A DNA stretch of 55,344 nt from CAIKZJ01 sp964626015 (GTDB taxonomy: Bacteria; Bacteroidota; Ignavibacteria; Tepidaquicellales; Tepidaquicellaceae), in assembly GCA_964626015.1 (NCBI GenBank), contig CAZVCC010000016.1:1-55344 (forward strand), in the 5' to 3' direction. Position 1 is the first letter of the stretch; each line of letters starts with the position of its first letter. The notes below the pieces were generated by a model. It made no database searches. It had not been told where the DNA came from and worked only from the letters and a program-made list of their open reading frames with translations. Positions 26,652 through 34,569 of the stretch are shown piece by piece. The position numbers and the translations under genes were made by a program.

Positions 26652-26786
26652 TCATCGCCCCATATAAGCACACATAAATATCAACTTTGTCAAAACCGGC
26701 AGTGCTATCGGAAAAAGTAAACATCCATATGCGATATTCTGTATCTCTAATTTTCCTTTCGCCAATCTTTCAGTATTCTCGTTCAT
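26652..26786 (-). CDS. Small single-pass membrane protein, cassette unit 2
   Basis: A 44-aa protein with a short polar N-terminus (MNENTERLAKGKLEIQ) and one hydrophobic segment (NIAYGCLLFPIALPVL onward), ending MCAYMGR. The start codon is 11 nt after the ATPase stop, with a good ribosome site (AAGAGGAAGC before ATG), so the two genes are coupled. The same gene follows all three ATPase copies. It may be a membrane partner or effector of the ATPase; that is an inference. It is too short for standard gene calling and overlaps a false ORF in another frame. Confidence 0.82.
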   Translation of the reverse strand: MNENTERLAKGKLEIQNIAYGCLLFPIALPVLTKLIFMCAYMGR

Positions 26787-26797
26787 GCTTCCTCTTA

Positions 26798-28054
26798 TTA
26801 TGCAAAGCCGAAATTACGTTCTATTTCTATTTGCGACTTATAAAACCCCTTATAATTTCTTTGCAGATATTCCATCAGATTATCTTTTGAAAATTTAGCA
26901 TCCATATCTTTTATTATCTTTAGTTGTTTAACCAGATTCACAACGTAAGCCCCTGAAGCTTTATTGCTTTCCAGATAATCTAATGCTTCTTCGTTAAACA
27001 GATTAATGATTTCTTCATCCTGTGTTCTTTGTTTGATAAGATCCAAATAGAATCTTCTCTCAAAATCACCAAAATCTATAACTTCATCAAACCTTCCCGG
27101 TCTTGAAGCAGCAAAATCAACTAATTTCTTGTCATTTGTAGTAGCAATGAGAAATACTTTGTTTTCGAGTATTCCGTCAAGTTCGGTTAAGAAATCACTC
27201 AATGTTTTTCTTTCATAACCTTCTCCTCTTTTACTGATAAGAAGATCTAAGTCATCAATACAAATAATTGCGGGTTTAAATAATTTAGCAAAATCAAACA
27301 TTAATACTTCAACAAACTGCATTTTATTAGGAATAATTATAGTCCCATAATTTGAACATTCACTAATAATACTTCTGATAATCTCAGTTTTACCAAGCCC
27401 GGGTTTGCCGGACAGCAAATATCTTAATGGAAAATTATATTGATTATAATTCTTAAAAGTATGTACGAATCTGCTTATATCTTTTTTAATATTTTCGTCT
27501 ATGAATATATTATCAATATTACTGTATGGCGGTATAACTTTTTCAACTATAAGATTACTAATCTCCTGATTAACTCCATTAAATGAAAGACTAAGGCAAC
27601 CCTTTTTAAATTTTGAAGTATTTCGAAACGCAAATTCCAATAGTTTACGCCCAATTTCTTCGTCCGGAATACAGCCCTCTTCATACGAACAATTCAAAAA
27701 ATAATGTAAGCAATTATTTCTATCCTTTTCAATCTTGAAGTATATTAAATAATAAATATCGTTAAATTCTAATTCAACATATACATCGTCAGTAACCATA
27801 TTGAAATAACTACCTTCTCTAATTTTCACTATTTTGCGAAAACCATCACGCCAAATAGAGAATATCTTGAATACACTGATTCCGGGTATTGAAATTAATT
27901 CCAGACTAATATTTACTAATAATTTTACTATTTCTTGAAAATAGAACTTATTGTATTCGCAGGTAATTTGCTGGGATGATATCTCTATTTTTTTGTGTAA
28001 ATGTACTTTGCCGTCTCCGTTTACGTATGCGGTGTTCGTTTTTTCTGTTTCCAT
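26798..28054 (-). CDS. AAA+ ATPase, cassette unit 2
   Basis: Intact 418-aa paralogue of the unit 1 ATPase. The N-terminal ~190 residues form a private domain starting METEKTNTAYVNGDGKVHLH with no recognised family. The AAA+ core follows: Walker A SGKPGLGKTE (about 218), Walker B ICIDDLDLLIS, sensor 1 LIATTNDKK and the arginine-finger region SRPGRFDEVIDFGDFERR. The core is closest in style to BCS1/FtsH-type classical AAA modules. No protease domain or transmembrane segment is present. Unlike units 1 and 3, its start lies only 17 bp after a WYL stub and has no operator-like site of its own, so it may depend on read-through from unit 1. Confidence 0.85.
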   Translation of the reverse strand: METEKTNTAYVNGDGKVHLHKKIEISSQQITCEYNKFYFQEIVKLLVNISLELISIPGISVFKIFSIWRDGFRKIVKIREGSYFNMVTDDVYVELEFNDIYYLIYFKIEKDRNNCLHYFLNCSYEEGCIPDEEIGRKLLEFAFRNTSKFKKGCLSLSFNGVNQEISNLIVEKVIPPYSNIDNIFIDENIKKDISRFVHTFKNYNQYNFPLRYLLSGKPGLGKTEIIRSIISECSNYGTIIIPNKMQFVEVLMFDFAKLFKPAIICIDDLDLLISKRGEGYERKTLSDFLTELDGILENKVFLIATTNDKKLVDFAASRPGRFDEVIDFGDFERRFYLDLIKQRTQDEEIINLFNEEALDYLESNKASGAYVVNLVKQLKIIKDMDAKFSKDNLMEYLQRNYKGFYKSQIEIERNFGFA

Positions 28055-28071
28055 ATTCTTATTTTTATTAA

Positions 28072-28134
28072 TTAATTCTTTGTATCACTTATAAGAAGCT
28101 TAAGTTGAATCGCTTTGTAGTCTTTTCTCATACT
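28072..28134 (-). pseudogene. WYL regulator stub, cassette unit 2
   Basis: Nineteen codons and a stop (MRKDYKAIQLKLLISDTKN) that match the end of the unit 3 WYL remnant (MGKDCKVIQPKLLINDVLN) in both protein and DNA. It is fused directly to the surviving arm of the cassette hairpin (TGTTCCCCCGG, 28136-28146). This marks a deletion that removed nearly the whole second WYL gene and the other hairpin arm. Confidence 0.75.
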
Positions 28135-28154
28135 CTGTTCCCCCGGAAAGTTAT

Positions 28155-28289
28155 TTATCGCCCCATATAAGCACACATAAATATCAACCCTATCAAAACA
28201 AGTAATGCTAACGGGAAAAGCAAACACCCGTATGCAATATTCTGCGTCACCAGAATTCTCTTTGCTAATCTTTCCGAATTCCCTCCCAT
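28155..28289 (-). CDS. Small single-pass membrane protein, cassette unit 1
   Basis: A 44-aa protein beginning MGGNSERLAKRILVTQ, then a continuous hydrophobic segment IAYGCLLFPLALLVLIG to MCAYMG. It starts 8 nt after the ATPase stop; a strong ribosome site (TAGGAGGAAGC) overlaps that stop. Against the unit 2 copy, many codons differ only at the third base (TAT/TAC, GGA/GGG, TTA/TTG, TTT/TTC) while the protein is kept, which is strong evidence of translation and selection. Predicted inner-membrane peptide; role unknown. Confidence 0.85.
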   Translation of the reverse strand: MGGNSERLAKRILVTQNIAYGCLLFPLALLVLIGLIFMCAYMGR

Positions 28290-28297
28290 GCTTCCTC

Positions 28298-29560
28298 CTA
28301 TTTAGAAAACCCAAAATTACGTTCTTTCTCAATCTGCGACTTATAAAACCCCTTATAGTTCCTGTTCAGGTATTTCATCAGGTCGTCATATCCGAAATCC
28401 GCGTTCATTTCCTTCATTATCTTTGTCTGCTTTATAAGGTTTACAATATACGCCCCCGTTACTTTCTTCTCTTCCATGAAATTCAGTACATCATCGGTGA
28501 AAAGTTCTAAAATCCTCTCTTCTTTTGCGTGCTTCTTTATCAAATCCATGTAAAATATCCTTTCAAACTCACCGAAATCAATAATCTCGTCAAACCTCCC
28601 CGGTCTTGAAGCCGCCAGATCAACAAGCTTCTTATCGTTCGTCGTGGCAATAAGGAAGAATTTGTTCTGCATTATTCCGTCGAGCATCGTAAGAAACTTG
28701 CTTAAACTCTTGTGCCTGCCGTCTTCCCTTCTTCCGAAAATTAAGTCAATATCATCAACGCAAACGAGTACGGGAGAAAACAGTTTTGCAAACTCAAACA
28801 CAAGCCAGTCTGCACCCTCCATTTCTGAAGGAATTACAACGCACCCGTCTTCGGAGCAGCTGCTTATTACCGACCTTATAATTTCGGTTTTGCCAAGACC
28901 CGGCTTTCCCGAAAGAAGAAATCTTAACGGAGTGTTATACTTTTTGAAATTCTTAAAAGTATATACAAACCTTTCTATATCGTTCTTTATCTCATCTTTA
29001 ACGTATACCTCTTCTATATTGCTTGGCGGGGGATTTATAAAATTGACATCCAGATAGCTTATTGCCTCCCTTTCTCCAGGTGGCAGACTTATCTCGCAGC
29101 ACCCTTTTTTGAAACTCGATGTATATAGAAATGCAAGCCTTAACAATTCATGTCCCATTTTTTCACATGGCTGCTGATTCTTCGGATACGTAAAATTAAG
29201 GTAATAATGCATTATCCTCATCTTGTCCAGCTCAACACGCATATCCAGAAGATACAGAACATCCTGATATTCAAATTCACACATAACATTTTCAGGAATG
29301 GATTCCAGTAAACCGTCTTTTCCTTCTGCAGACCTTAAATTACTGATACCAAATAATGACTGAGCGAACAAGCTGTTAACCCTAATCTCAGATATTACAA
29401 TTTTTTCCTCATATACGTTGAGCAGAAGTTTTATTATTTCATTGTAATAAAACTTGTTAAACTCATAATTAATAACCTTTGTGGAATAATCTCTCTTATT
29501 CCCGAAATGAACTTTCCCGCTGCCGTTCACAAAAGCAGTGCCGCTTTCTGTTTTTTCCAT
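28298..29560 (-). CDS. AAA+ ATPase, cassette unit 1
   Basis: Intact 420-aa ATPase. Residues ~1-190 are an uncharacterised domain shared only with the two paralogues here (opening TAFVNGSGKVHFGNK, later FKKGCCEISL). The AAA+ core has Walker A GKPGLGKT (218-225), Walker B VLVCVDDIDLIF (264-275), sensor ATTN (305-308) and RPGRFDE (319-325); the end is NRNYKGFYKSQIEKERNFG, strongly conserved in all copies. Such cores usually assemble as hexamers that remodel proteins. Upstream is an operator-like site centred 46 bp from the ATG; downstream is the coupled 44-aa membrane protein. A defence or stress role is an inference from the WYL regulator. Confidence 0.87.
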   Translation of the reverse strand: MEKTESGTAFVNGSGKVHFGNKRDYSTKVINYEFNKFYYNEIIKLLLNVYEEKIVISEIRVNSLFAQSLFGISNLRSAEGKDGLLESIPENVMCEFEYQDVLYLLDMRVELDKMRIMHYYLNFTYPKNQQPCEKMGHELLRLAFLYTSSFKKGCCEISLPPGEREAISYLDVNFINPPPSNIEEVYVKDEIKNDIERFVYTFKNFKKYNTPLRFLLSGKPGLGKTEIIRSVISSCSEDGCVVIPSEMEGADWLVFEFAKLFSPVLVCVDDIDLIFGRREDGRHKSLSKFLTMLDGIMQNKFFLIATTNDKKLVDLAASRPGRFDEIIDFGEFERIFYMDLIKKHAKEERILELFTDDVLNFMEEKKVTGAYIVNLIKQTKIMKEMNADFGYDDLMKYLNRNYKGFYKSQIEKERNFGFSK

Positions 29561-29597
29561 ACCATAAGTTTGTTTATACTAAAATGCATAGAACAGA

Positions 29598-29614
29598 AGG
29601 ACATATGGTGTCCC
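29598..29614. promoter_or_regulatory. Putative WYL operator, site A
   Basis: AGGACA-TATGG-TGTCCC, with five perfect inner arm bases. Its centre is 46 bp upstream of the unit 1 ATPase start, almost the same distance as site B from the unit 3 ATPase. It is inferred to be a binding site for the adjacent WYL regulator. Confidence 0.6.
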
Positions 29615-29672
29615 TCTTACAATTATTTTTATAAATTATTTAAGAAATGTATAAAATTTGTATTAGGGTATC

Positions 29673-29689
29673 GCAACCATCTTGGTTGC
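29673..29689. repeat. Short palindromic repeat, GCAACCA-type
   Basis: GCAACCA-TC-TTGGTTGC, preceded by TTAGGGTATC. The context TTAGGGTA is shared with the palindrome at 35896, suggesting one dispersed family. Confidence 0.6.
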
Positions 29690-29846
29690 AGTCTCTACCA
29701 AAAAGATTTTATGGTGCTTTGGTGTGCACTCTTTATATGTGTTATGGCGAACTTGGAAGCAATAAATTTCTCAAATAAGCATCGTCAATTATCAGTGTAA
29801 ATCATAAACAAATCGGTTTTAATCAGTGTGCGCTCTTCTCTTTACC

Positions 29847-30878
29847 CTAAACCCTGTAATTCCTCACCGCCCCCTTCAGCTCTTCCAACACCTGCTCCCT
29901 CAACTCTTTAGGACTTATCACCTCGCAATCCTTACCCAAAGAAAGAACAAGGAAAGTAATCTCCGTTAAATTGTTTACCTTGTATTCCAGAATAATCGAA
30001 CCATCTTTCTGGTCTGTTATTTTCTCCGAACTGTGCCCCTTCTTTTCCTTTACATACCGGACGGATTCATTCATTATTTTCAGCTTAACGTTATATATTT
30101 TATCACTCTCGAATATGCCAAAACTGTTTTCAAAATACTTCTCTATGCTGAAATCTTCAGGCACGTTAAAATACTGATTGGTTAATTTTATTTCCTTGAT
30201 GCGGCTTACAGCAAACACTTTAACTTTCTTCGCCGTGTGGCAATAGCCGATTATATACCAGTTTCCGTTAAAGTTTTTCAAATGATAAATATCTATTTGT
30301 CTGTCTGAAACAGCACCGCTGTATCCTGTCAGATAAGTCATACGGCATCTTATAGTTTCTCTCAAGGCACGCTCGCAAACATTCATCACTTCTTCTGATA
30401 CATACCTTACAGGTCCCACGTAAAAACTGAGAATCTTATCTATGTCATTTATATCAACAGACAGCTTTCCTTCAAAAATATTCTCAATCTTTTTGTAAAA
30501 ATTCTTGAAGTATTTGCTGTATGGAGTATTTTTGTACTGCTCCAGTACCTTCTCCGTAACGGCAACAGCTAAAAAATCGCTTGCGTCAACAGTCAGCGGG
30601 TTCAGGTTGAATCCGTCATCCGCATAAAAGAAACCCTTTCTCTGCTTGTCAAACTCAATCGGAGCATTATGCTCAAACTTCATGTACTCAATATCCCTCT
30701 GTATCGTCTTGGTGGATACCTCCAGACTCCTTGCCAGCCTTTCCTTATTCGGAAACCTTCCGTCCTTTATTTCCCTGTTTATCTTTGAAATTCTTCTCAA
30801 CAGGTCTTTCCCAACTACTGCTTTTTTAAGCTTTGCCATAATTATACCGGGGTTTATGTTTTTATTAAAATTATGCAT
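29847..30878 (-). CDS. WYL-domain transcriptional regulator (HTH-WYL)
   Basis: A 343-aa regulator; an internal ATG at 30839 (MAKLKKAVVGKDLL) is an alternative start giving 330 aa. The N-terminus has a winged helix-turn-helix (KERLARSLEVSTKTIQRDIE) and the C-terminal half a WYL domain (GNWYIIGYCH, VKVFAVSRIKEIKLT) followed by a WCX-like extension ending ELKGAVRNYRV. WYL proteins sense ligands, often nucleic acids or nucleotides, and several (BrxR/CapW type) repress phage-defence operons. It is divergent from the gene at 30972, with a perfect inverted repeat between them, which suggests autoregulation. It is the only intact WYL gene of three in the region. Confidence 0.88.
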   Translation of the reverse strand: MHNFNKNINPGIIMAKLKKAVVGKDLLRRISKINREIKDGRFPNKERLARSLEVSTKTIQRDIEYMKFEHNAPIEFDKQRKGFFYADDGFNLNPLTVDASDFLAVAVTEKVLEQYKNTPYSKYFKNFYKKIENIFEGKLSVDINDIDKILSFYVGPVRYVSEEVMNVCERALRETIRCRMTYLTGYSGAVSDRQIDIYHLKNFNGNWYIIGYCHTAKKVKVFAVSRIKEIKLTNQYFNVPEDFSIEKYFENSFGIFESDKIYNVKLKIMNESVRYVKEKKGHSSEKITDQKDGSIILEYKVNNLTEITFLVLSLGKDCEVISPKELREQVLEELKGAVRNYRV

Positions 30879-30904
30879 TCAGTTAACAAAAATAAACACC
30901 TTAC

Positions 30905-30923
30905 AGAGACATTGCTTGTCTCT
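30905..30923. promoter_or_regulatory. Putative WYL operator, site C (autoregulatory)
   Basis: AGAGACA-TTGCT-TGTCTCT, seven perfect arm bases around a 5-bp spacer. It lies between the divergent WYL gene (36 bp from the 30878 start, 75 bp from 30839) and the gene at 30972 (58 bp). It has the same architecture as sites A, B and D, with A for G at the second arm position. Confidence 0.6.
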
Positions 30924-30971
30924 TATTAATTTTCATATTATGAACAATCAAATAAAAACAATGAATATACA

Positions 30972-31769
30972 ATGAAACATCGCAAAAGTATGTCTTTCAG
31001 GATAAACAACCACGAAAGAAATAAGTGGAAACGATGGATAATAGAAAGTGATAATAAATTAGAGTTGAACAAATCCTTTTTTTACCGTTCATTCTTTTAC
31101 GCAGCGGAACGATTCGATGTAAGAATAATGTCAATGTTTGTTAAAGATACCCGAAGTTTGGTGTTTTGCGGGTCTAAAATAACTGAGGAAATGTTTTTGC
31201 GGCAAATGGATACAGCACCCGACTATAAAGTAATAGGGTACAGAAAAGTCGAACTGGACGAAGTCATAACAACAGAGTGGTTTCCTTCTTTTATGGAAGG
31301 ATTTAATAATCCTGTCTTTGCAAAAGAGCTGCTAAATAGTGATATAAAACAGCCTTTTGCATATTACGCTGTGTATGACCTGAAGAAACAACTACCTAAA
31401 GATTATGGATATAACAGATTTAGACTATTCTTTATCTGCGGAGAACTGGTTAGTACTTATCAGACATTGTATTCATCAAACAAAAGTTACCCTGAATTTC
31501 TTGCAAGAATTTATAATAAACATTACAGCAATTTTGAACTATTGACAGGTGAAGATGAATCTCTTCATAATGCTGTAATAAATAATCCATACGGTAAACC
31601 AAAAGTTGTTATCTTTGGAGGTGATGACAACACAAGAAGCAGCCATGACATACCCGTTTGGAAAGAATACATCCTTGATTCAGAGTTTATGACGCATCAT
31701 GGCATTCACAAAGACGATAACATCGTTGTCTGGAAACGCAAACCGCCGCTGCTAACTCAACAGGGATAA
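30972..31769 (+). CDS. Unknown protein, paralogue of 31868-32599
   Basis: A 265-aa protein of no family I recognise. The N-terminal ~60 residues (MKHRKSMSFRINNHERNKWK) are basic and specific to this copy. The C-terminal ~200 residues match the convergent gene at 31868: NRFRLFFICGELVSTYQTLY corresponds to KRFSVLYIGGEGVATYNALY, and NNPYGKPKVVIFGG to NNPNGTPEMILYGG. No signal peptide or membrane segment is present. It is divergent from the WYL regulator and shares its operator-like site, so it may belong to the same regulon. It could be an effector or an immunity-type protein; nothing in the sequence decides this. Confidence 0.7.
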   Translation: MKHRKSMSFRINNHERNKWKRWIIESDNKLELNKSFFYRSFFYAAERFDVRIMSMFVKDTRSLVFCGSKITEEMFLRQMDTAPDYKVIGYRKVELDEVITTEWFPSFMEGFNNPVFAKELLNSDIKQPFAYYAVYDLKKQLPKDYGYNRFRLFFICGELVSTYQTLYSSNKSYPEFLARIYNKHYSNFELLTGEDESLHNAVINNPYGKPKVVIFGGDDNTRSSHDIPVWKEYILDSEFMTHHGIHKDDNIVVWKRKPPLLTQQG

Positions 31770-31867
31770 TTTTTTAATGTTTTATCTGTACAAACCCGTC
31801 ACGTCAGTTTAATCAGCATTCTGTTTCTTCCGTTACTATCTCAATAATCCCTTCTACAAACCGTCTC

Positions 31868-32599
31868 TCAAATTCGCCTTTCCCATACAGTCACCTCTCC
31901 GGAATCAAATGAATCCTTTGAATAATAATACTTCTTAATGGTTCTTGTCTTTCTATACCCTCTCCATTTTAAATCATTGTAATCTTTTCCATATCCGCCA
32001 TACAGAATCATTTCCGGCGTACCATTCGGATTATTTAAAACCGTGTATCCCAGTGCATCATCAGGGTCTCTGAAATCAGTCCAGTTAAGCCCAAAACCCG
32101 TGCCCGGTTGTATTATTGCCAGTATCTTAGCCGTTGCTTTGTTTGAATAATACAATGCATTGTATGTCGCAACCCCCTCTCCGCCTATATACAAAACACT
32201 AAACCGTTTAGCACCGTGGTCATCGTCTAAATCATCTTCTCTTTCGTAAATTGACCATCTGCAAAAGGGTTTTTTAAAAAACTCTATGTATTTAAAATAT
32301 CTTTCCTTATCGACCATTGGCGGTTTAATCTGCGTCCATCCGTTTGGAGTCAGCTCTGATTCTTTTACGTTTCTATCAAACAGAAGCCTGTACCCGTAAA
32401 ATTTGTTAAGGGCATTGTTTAGCTCCTCTTCGCCCGTAGCATAGTCGCAGTAAATGAACGATTGCACTTCTTTTGAAAAATGTTTTACTACCCCTCCGTC
32501 AAACTCGCAGGCAGGATAGTATAACGAGTTTTCCAGTAATTCTTTTATCGGAACTGCTTCTTCAAATTGTGATTTTGTGATTCGATCTAATAATTCCAT
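31868..32599 (-). CDS. Unknown protein, paralogue of 30972-31769
   Basis: A 243-aa acidic protein homologous to the convergent gene at 30972 over most of its length, without that gene's basic N-terminal extension. Shared blocks are RFSVLYIGGEGVATYNALYY and LNNPNGTPEMILYGGYG; both end in an E/V-x-V-W-x-R/K motif (GEVTVWERR, NIVVWKRK). No catalytic motif, signal peptide or membrane segment was recognised. The convergent paralogous pair with strong divergence suggests an old duplication or two independent acquisitions. Confidence 0.7.
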   Translation of the reverse strand: MELLDRITKSQFEEAVPIKELLENSLYYPACEFDGGVVKHFSKEVQSFIYCDYATGEEELNNALNKFYGYRLLFDRNVKESELTPNGWTQIKPPMVDKERYFKYIEFFKKPFCRWSIYEREDDLDDDHGAKRFSVLYIGGEGVATYNALYYSNKATAKILAIIQPGTGFGLNWTDFRDPDDALGYTVLNNPNGTPEMILYGGYGKDYNDLKWRGYRKTRTIKKYYYSKDSFDSGEVTVWERRI

Positions 32600-32661
32600 G
32601 TTTCAAAAATTTGTTTAAAAATGCTTTTTAAATATTATTGTTATAAGAGTTCTTTGTAATT

Positions 32662-33480
32662 TTAATAATCCCTGTGTGCCTTTTCCTTCGTCGTTTTTTT
32701 GCTCCACTTTCCGTTCTTCAATAGTTTTCTCGTTGTCTCAAAAAGGTAATTGTCTTTAATTTCCTGTTCCTCTATTAAAACAGCTGCAGGAGAATTATTC
32801 ACCACCTTATACTCTTTATATGCAGTATAGCAGCATCCGCCTTTGTAATGTACAGATATTATTTTCCTTTTCCTGTCAACGTCGAACATCCCAAGATAAT
32901 ACCTTGCAAGATGTGTAAATTCTCTGCTGTAAACTATTTTTCGGTCTGACACGAGATACACTATGTATGAAGGTTCACCATATTTGTTGTTGAACCCGTC
33001 CAGAAATGCAAAATCCTTTATCCCGTCAAAATTAAAATCTTCATATATTATAACGTCTTGCTCTCCGTACTTTACCTTATTATTAGAATCCGGTTTGCTG
33101 CTTCCGAACCCCCAGTTTATTGTTTTTGAATTAATGCATATAAGTTTTCTGTTGCTTTTCTTGCTGTATATCTCAGCCTTTCCGGAATTGTTGCAATCTT
33201 CTGTTTTAAATACTGTAATTATACCGTAGTAATAATCTGAAAAGTCTTCAACTTTAAACACCTCAGTTGTGACACTATATGCTCGGTTTCTTTCTTCCGC
33301 CGTATGATAATCAATCGAATCCATAATTCTCTGCCTGTTCTCTGTTGTATCAGTCTCAGCTTTCATGTTTTCCTTAGGCGGGTTTTTGCTTTTCAGTGTT
33401 ATAAAGATATACCCTGCCGCAATAAATACCAGTACTGCCGCAAAAATCAACACCGTTCTTATGTTCTTAAATCTAACCAA
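32662..33480 (-). CDS. Membrane-anchored XAC2610-like protein
   Basis: A 272-aa protein with one N-terminal membrane anchor (TVLIFAAVLVFIAAGYIFIT) and an exported C-terminal domain. The domain has an FG-GAP-like loop, IYEDFNFDGIKDFAFLDG, the feature by which XAC2610-type proteins are usually recognised. XAC2610 itself is known as a periplasmic inhibitor of a secreted lysozyme-like toxin; whether this distant relative does the same is unknown. It lies on the minus strand, 62 bp upstream of the unknown 31868 gene, and may be co-transcribed with it. Confidence 0.6.
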   Translation of the reverse strand: MVRFKNIRTVLIFAAVLVFIAAGYIFITLKSKNPPKENMKAETDTTENRQRIMDSIDYHTAEERNRAYSVTTEVFKVEDFSDYYYGIITVFKTEDCNNSGKAEIYSKKSNRKLICINSKTINWGFGSSKPDSNNKVKYGEQDVIIYEDFNFDGIKDFAFLDGFNNKYGEPSYIVYLVSDRKIVYSREFTHLARYYLGMFDVDRKRKIISVHYKGGCCYTAYKEYKVVNNSPAAVLIEEQEIKDNYLFETTRKLLKNGKWSKKTTKEKAHRDY

Positions 33481-33753
33481 ACTATCAATCCTTTCTTTTT
33501 GACTCTCTTAATCTTTCTCTCTGCCTTTATTATCTTCTTCACCTCTTTATTTTATAATCTTTAAAACTTATTACAAATTTAATACACCCACAAGGACAAA
33601 TAACGTCTTGCTGTTCCCATAAATTTATTATTCTTCCACAAAACTCTCTATTAACTTCTAACTATAAAACTTTAGCTATCAACTATCAACCATCAACTAT
33701 CAACTAAAACACCAAGACCCCCTTTGTCTCTCTGCCTTTTTTATATTTATCCC
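33481..33753. other. Divergent intergenic region with CTATCAA repeats
   Basis: 273 bp. It carries tandem 7-bp units CTATCAA/CCATCAA (33676-33706) and, 32 bp before the next start, a degenerate operator-like sequence AGACC-CCCTT-TGTCT (33715-33729). No gene was recognised. Confidence 0.5.
33676..33706. repeat. 7-bp tandem repeat (CTATCAA/CCATCAA)
   Basis: Four units, CTATCAA CTATCAA CCATCAA CTATCAA, then a partial unit. Nearly the same string occurs at 55052-55076, and a G variant (CTATCAG/CCATCAG) at 53169-53186, so this is a dispersed intergenic repeat rather than a local slip. Confidence 0.8.
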
Positions 33754-34569
33754 ATGGATACATCTGAAAATAAAATTATTAGACCTTTTCCGCTTGAAGA
33801 ACTAAACATTATTCTCGGCGGAATAAAAGAAAGAACCATCTATAATTTCTATCTAAACATTTTAAATACTGAAGAAACCGATGAATCATTAAAATTTCTT
33901 TTTGATATTGGTTTTTCAAAACTTGATTACAGGGAAGTATCTAAAAATATGTTTAGAAATCTTGCGGAGTCATTCGCCGTTACAAAACTCGACAAAAACC
34001 TTCTCCTTATAAATTACCCTAAGATTTTAAAAGAGGTTTATAGATTTTTCCGAAACATTGAAGTTGATATTGAAAGTATATATAGAAGTAACAAAGATAT
34101 ATATGAATTCCTGAAGTTCTTTAACAATAACCCCCTTATCAGGAACACTCAGGAAAAGATTGCAGGTGTTATCGAAAATAACGGCAGTATAATAAATTTC
34201 AGTATAATGGATAATGAATCTCTGGATGATTTTATCGGTGCAGAAAATCCGTCTGGTTTTAAAGAAATCAATATAATGGTTAATACTAACAACATTCTAT
34301 TTAACTATTATTACCTTATCCACGAAAAAAGATTTCATACATGGTATTATCCGTTTGAACATTTAAAAGAAAAAGACCCGCGGAACATGATTCTTAACAA
34401 GAAAGCCCTGCTTTTAAAGGAAATTGATTTTGATGTCGAAACAAACGATGAAAGCCCTGAATTAGAAAGATACCTAATAAAACGTCATTATACTTTCTAC
34501 AGAAAATACAATATCCTTACCGGAGATTTTCACCAAATAATAGAAAAGAAAATAAACACTTTCGAATAA
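33754..34569 (+). CDS. Unknown protein (271 aa)
   Basis: I prefer the ATG at 33754 (MDTSENKIIRPFPLEELN) to an upstream start at 33724, whose extra residues (MSLCLFYIYP) overlap repetitive intergenic sequence. The protein is rich in Asn, Lys, Ile and Phe, soluble, mainly helical, with no recognised motif; it ends in a tyrosine/lysine-rich stretch (YLIKRHYTFYRKYN). It is followed after 259 bp by the agmatine-deiminase-like gene. Function unknown. Confidence 0.65.
   Translation: MDTSENKIIRPFPLEELNIILGGIKERTIYNFYLNILNTEETDESLKFLFDIGFSKLDYREVSKNMFRNLAESFAVTKLDKNLLLINYPKILKEVYRFFRNIEVDIESIYRSNKDIYEFLKFFNNNPLIRNTQEKIAGVIENNGSIINFSIMDNESLDDFIGAENPSGFKEINIMVNTNNILFNYYYLIHEKRFHTWYYPFEHLKEKDPRNMILNKKALLLKEIDFDVETNDESPELERYLIKRHYTFYRKYNILTGDFHQIIEKKINTFE

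Larger units (their letters stand above)
29561..29846. other. Intergenic region between WYL and ATPase
   Basis: 286 bp with the operator-like site at 29598-29614, the palindrome at 29673-29689 and a dispersed repeat fragment (AATCATAAACAAATCGG) near 29800 that recurs at about 54910. No gene was recognised. Confidence 0.55.

Noticed and set aside
26536..26724. 62-aa minus-strand ORF overlapping the unit 2 small membrane protein
   Set aside because: It uses a different frame over the same DNA. The frame starting at 26786 is the one with a ribosome site, a constant 44-aa length in three copies and synonymous changes; this one differs in length and end in every copy.
28072..28332. 86-aa minus-strand ORF spanning the end of ATPase 1, the small protein and the WYL stub
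   Set aside because: It starts inside the ATPase in another frame and is a mosaic of the small-protein region (wrong frame) and the WYL stub.
33588..33608. Further operator-like site (GGACA-AATAA-CGTCT)
   Set aside because: Only part of the arm pairs and the distance to either gene start does not match the 43-48 bp rule.
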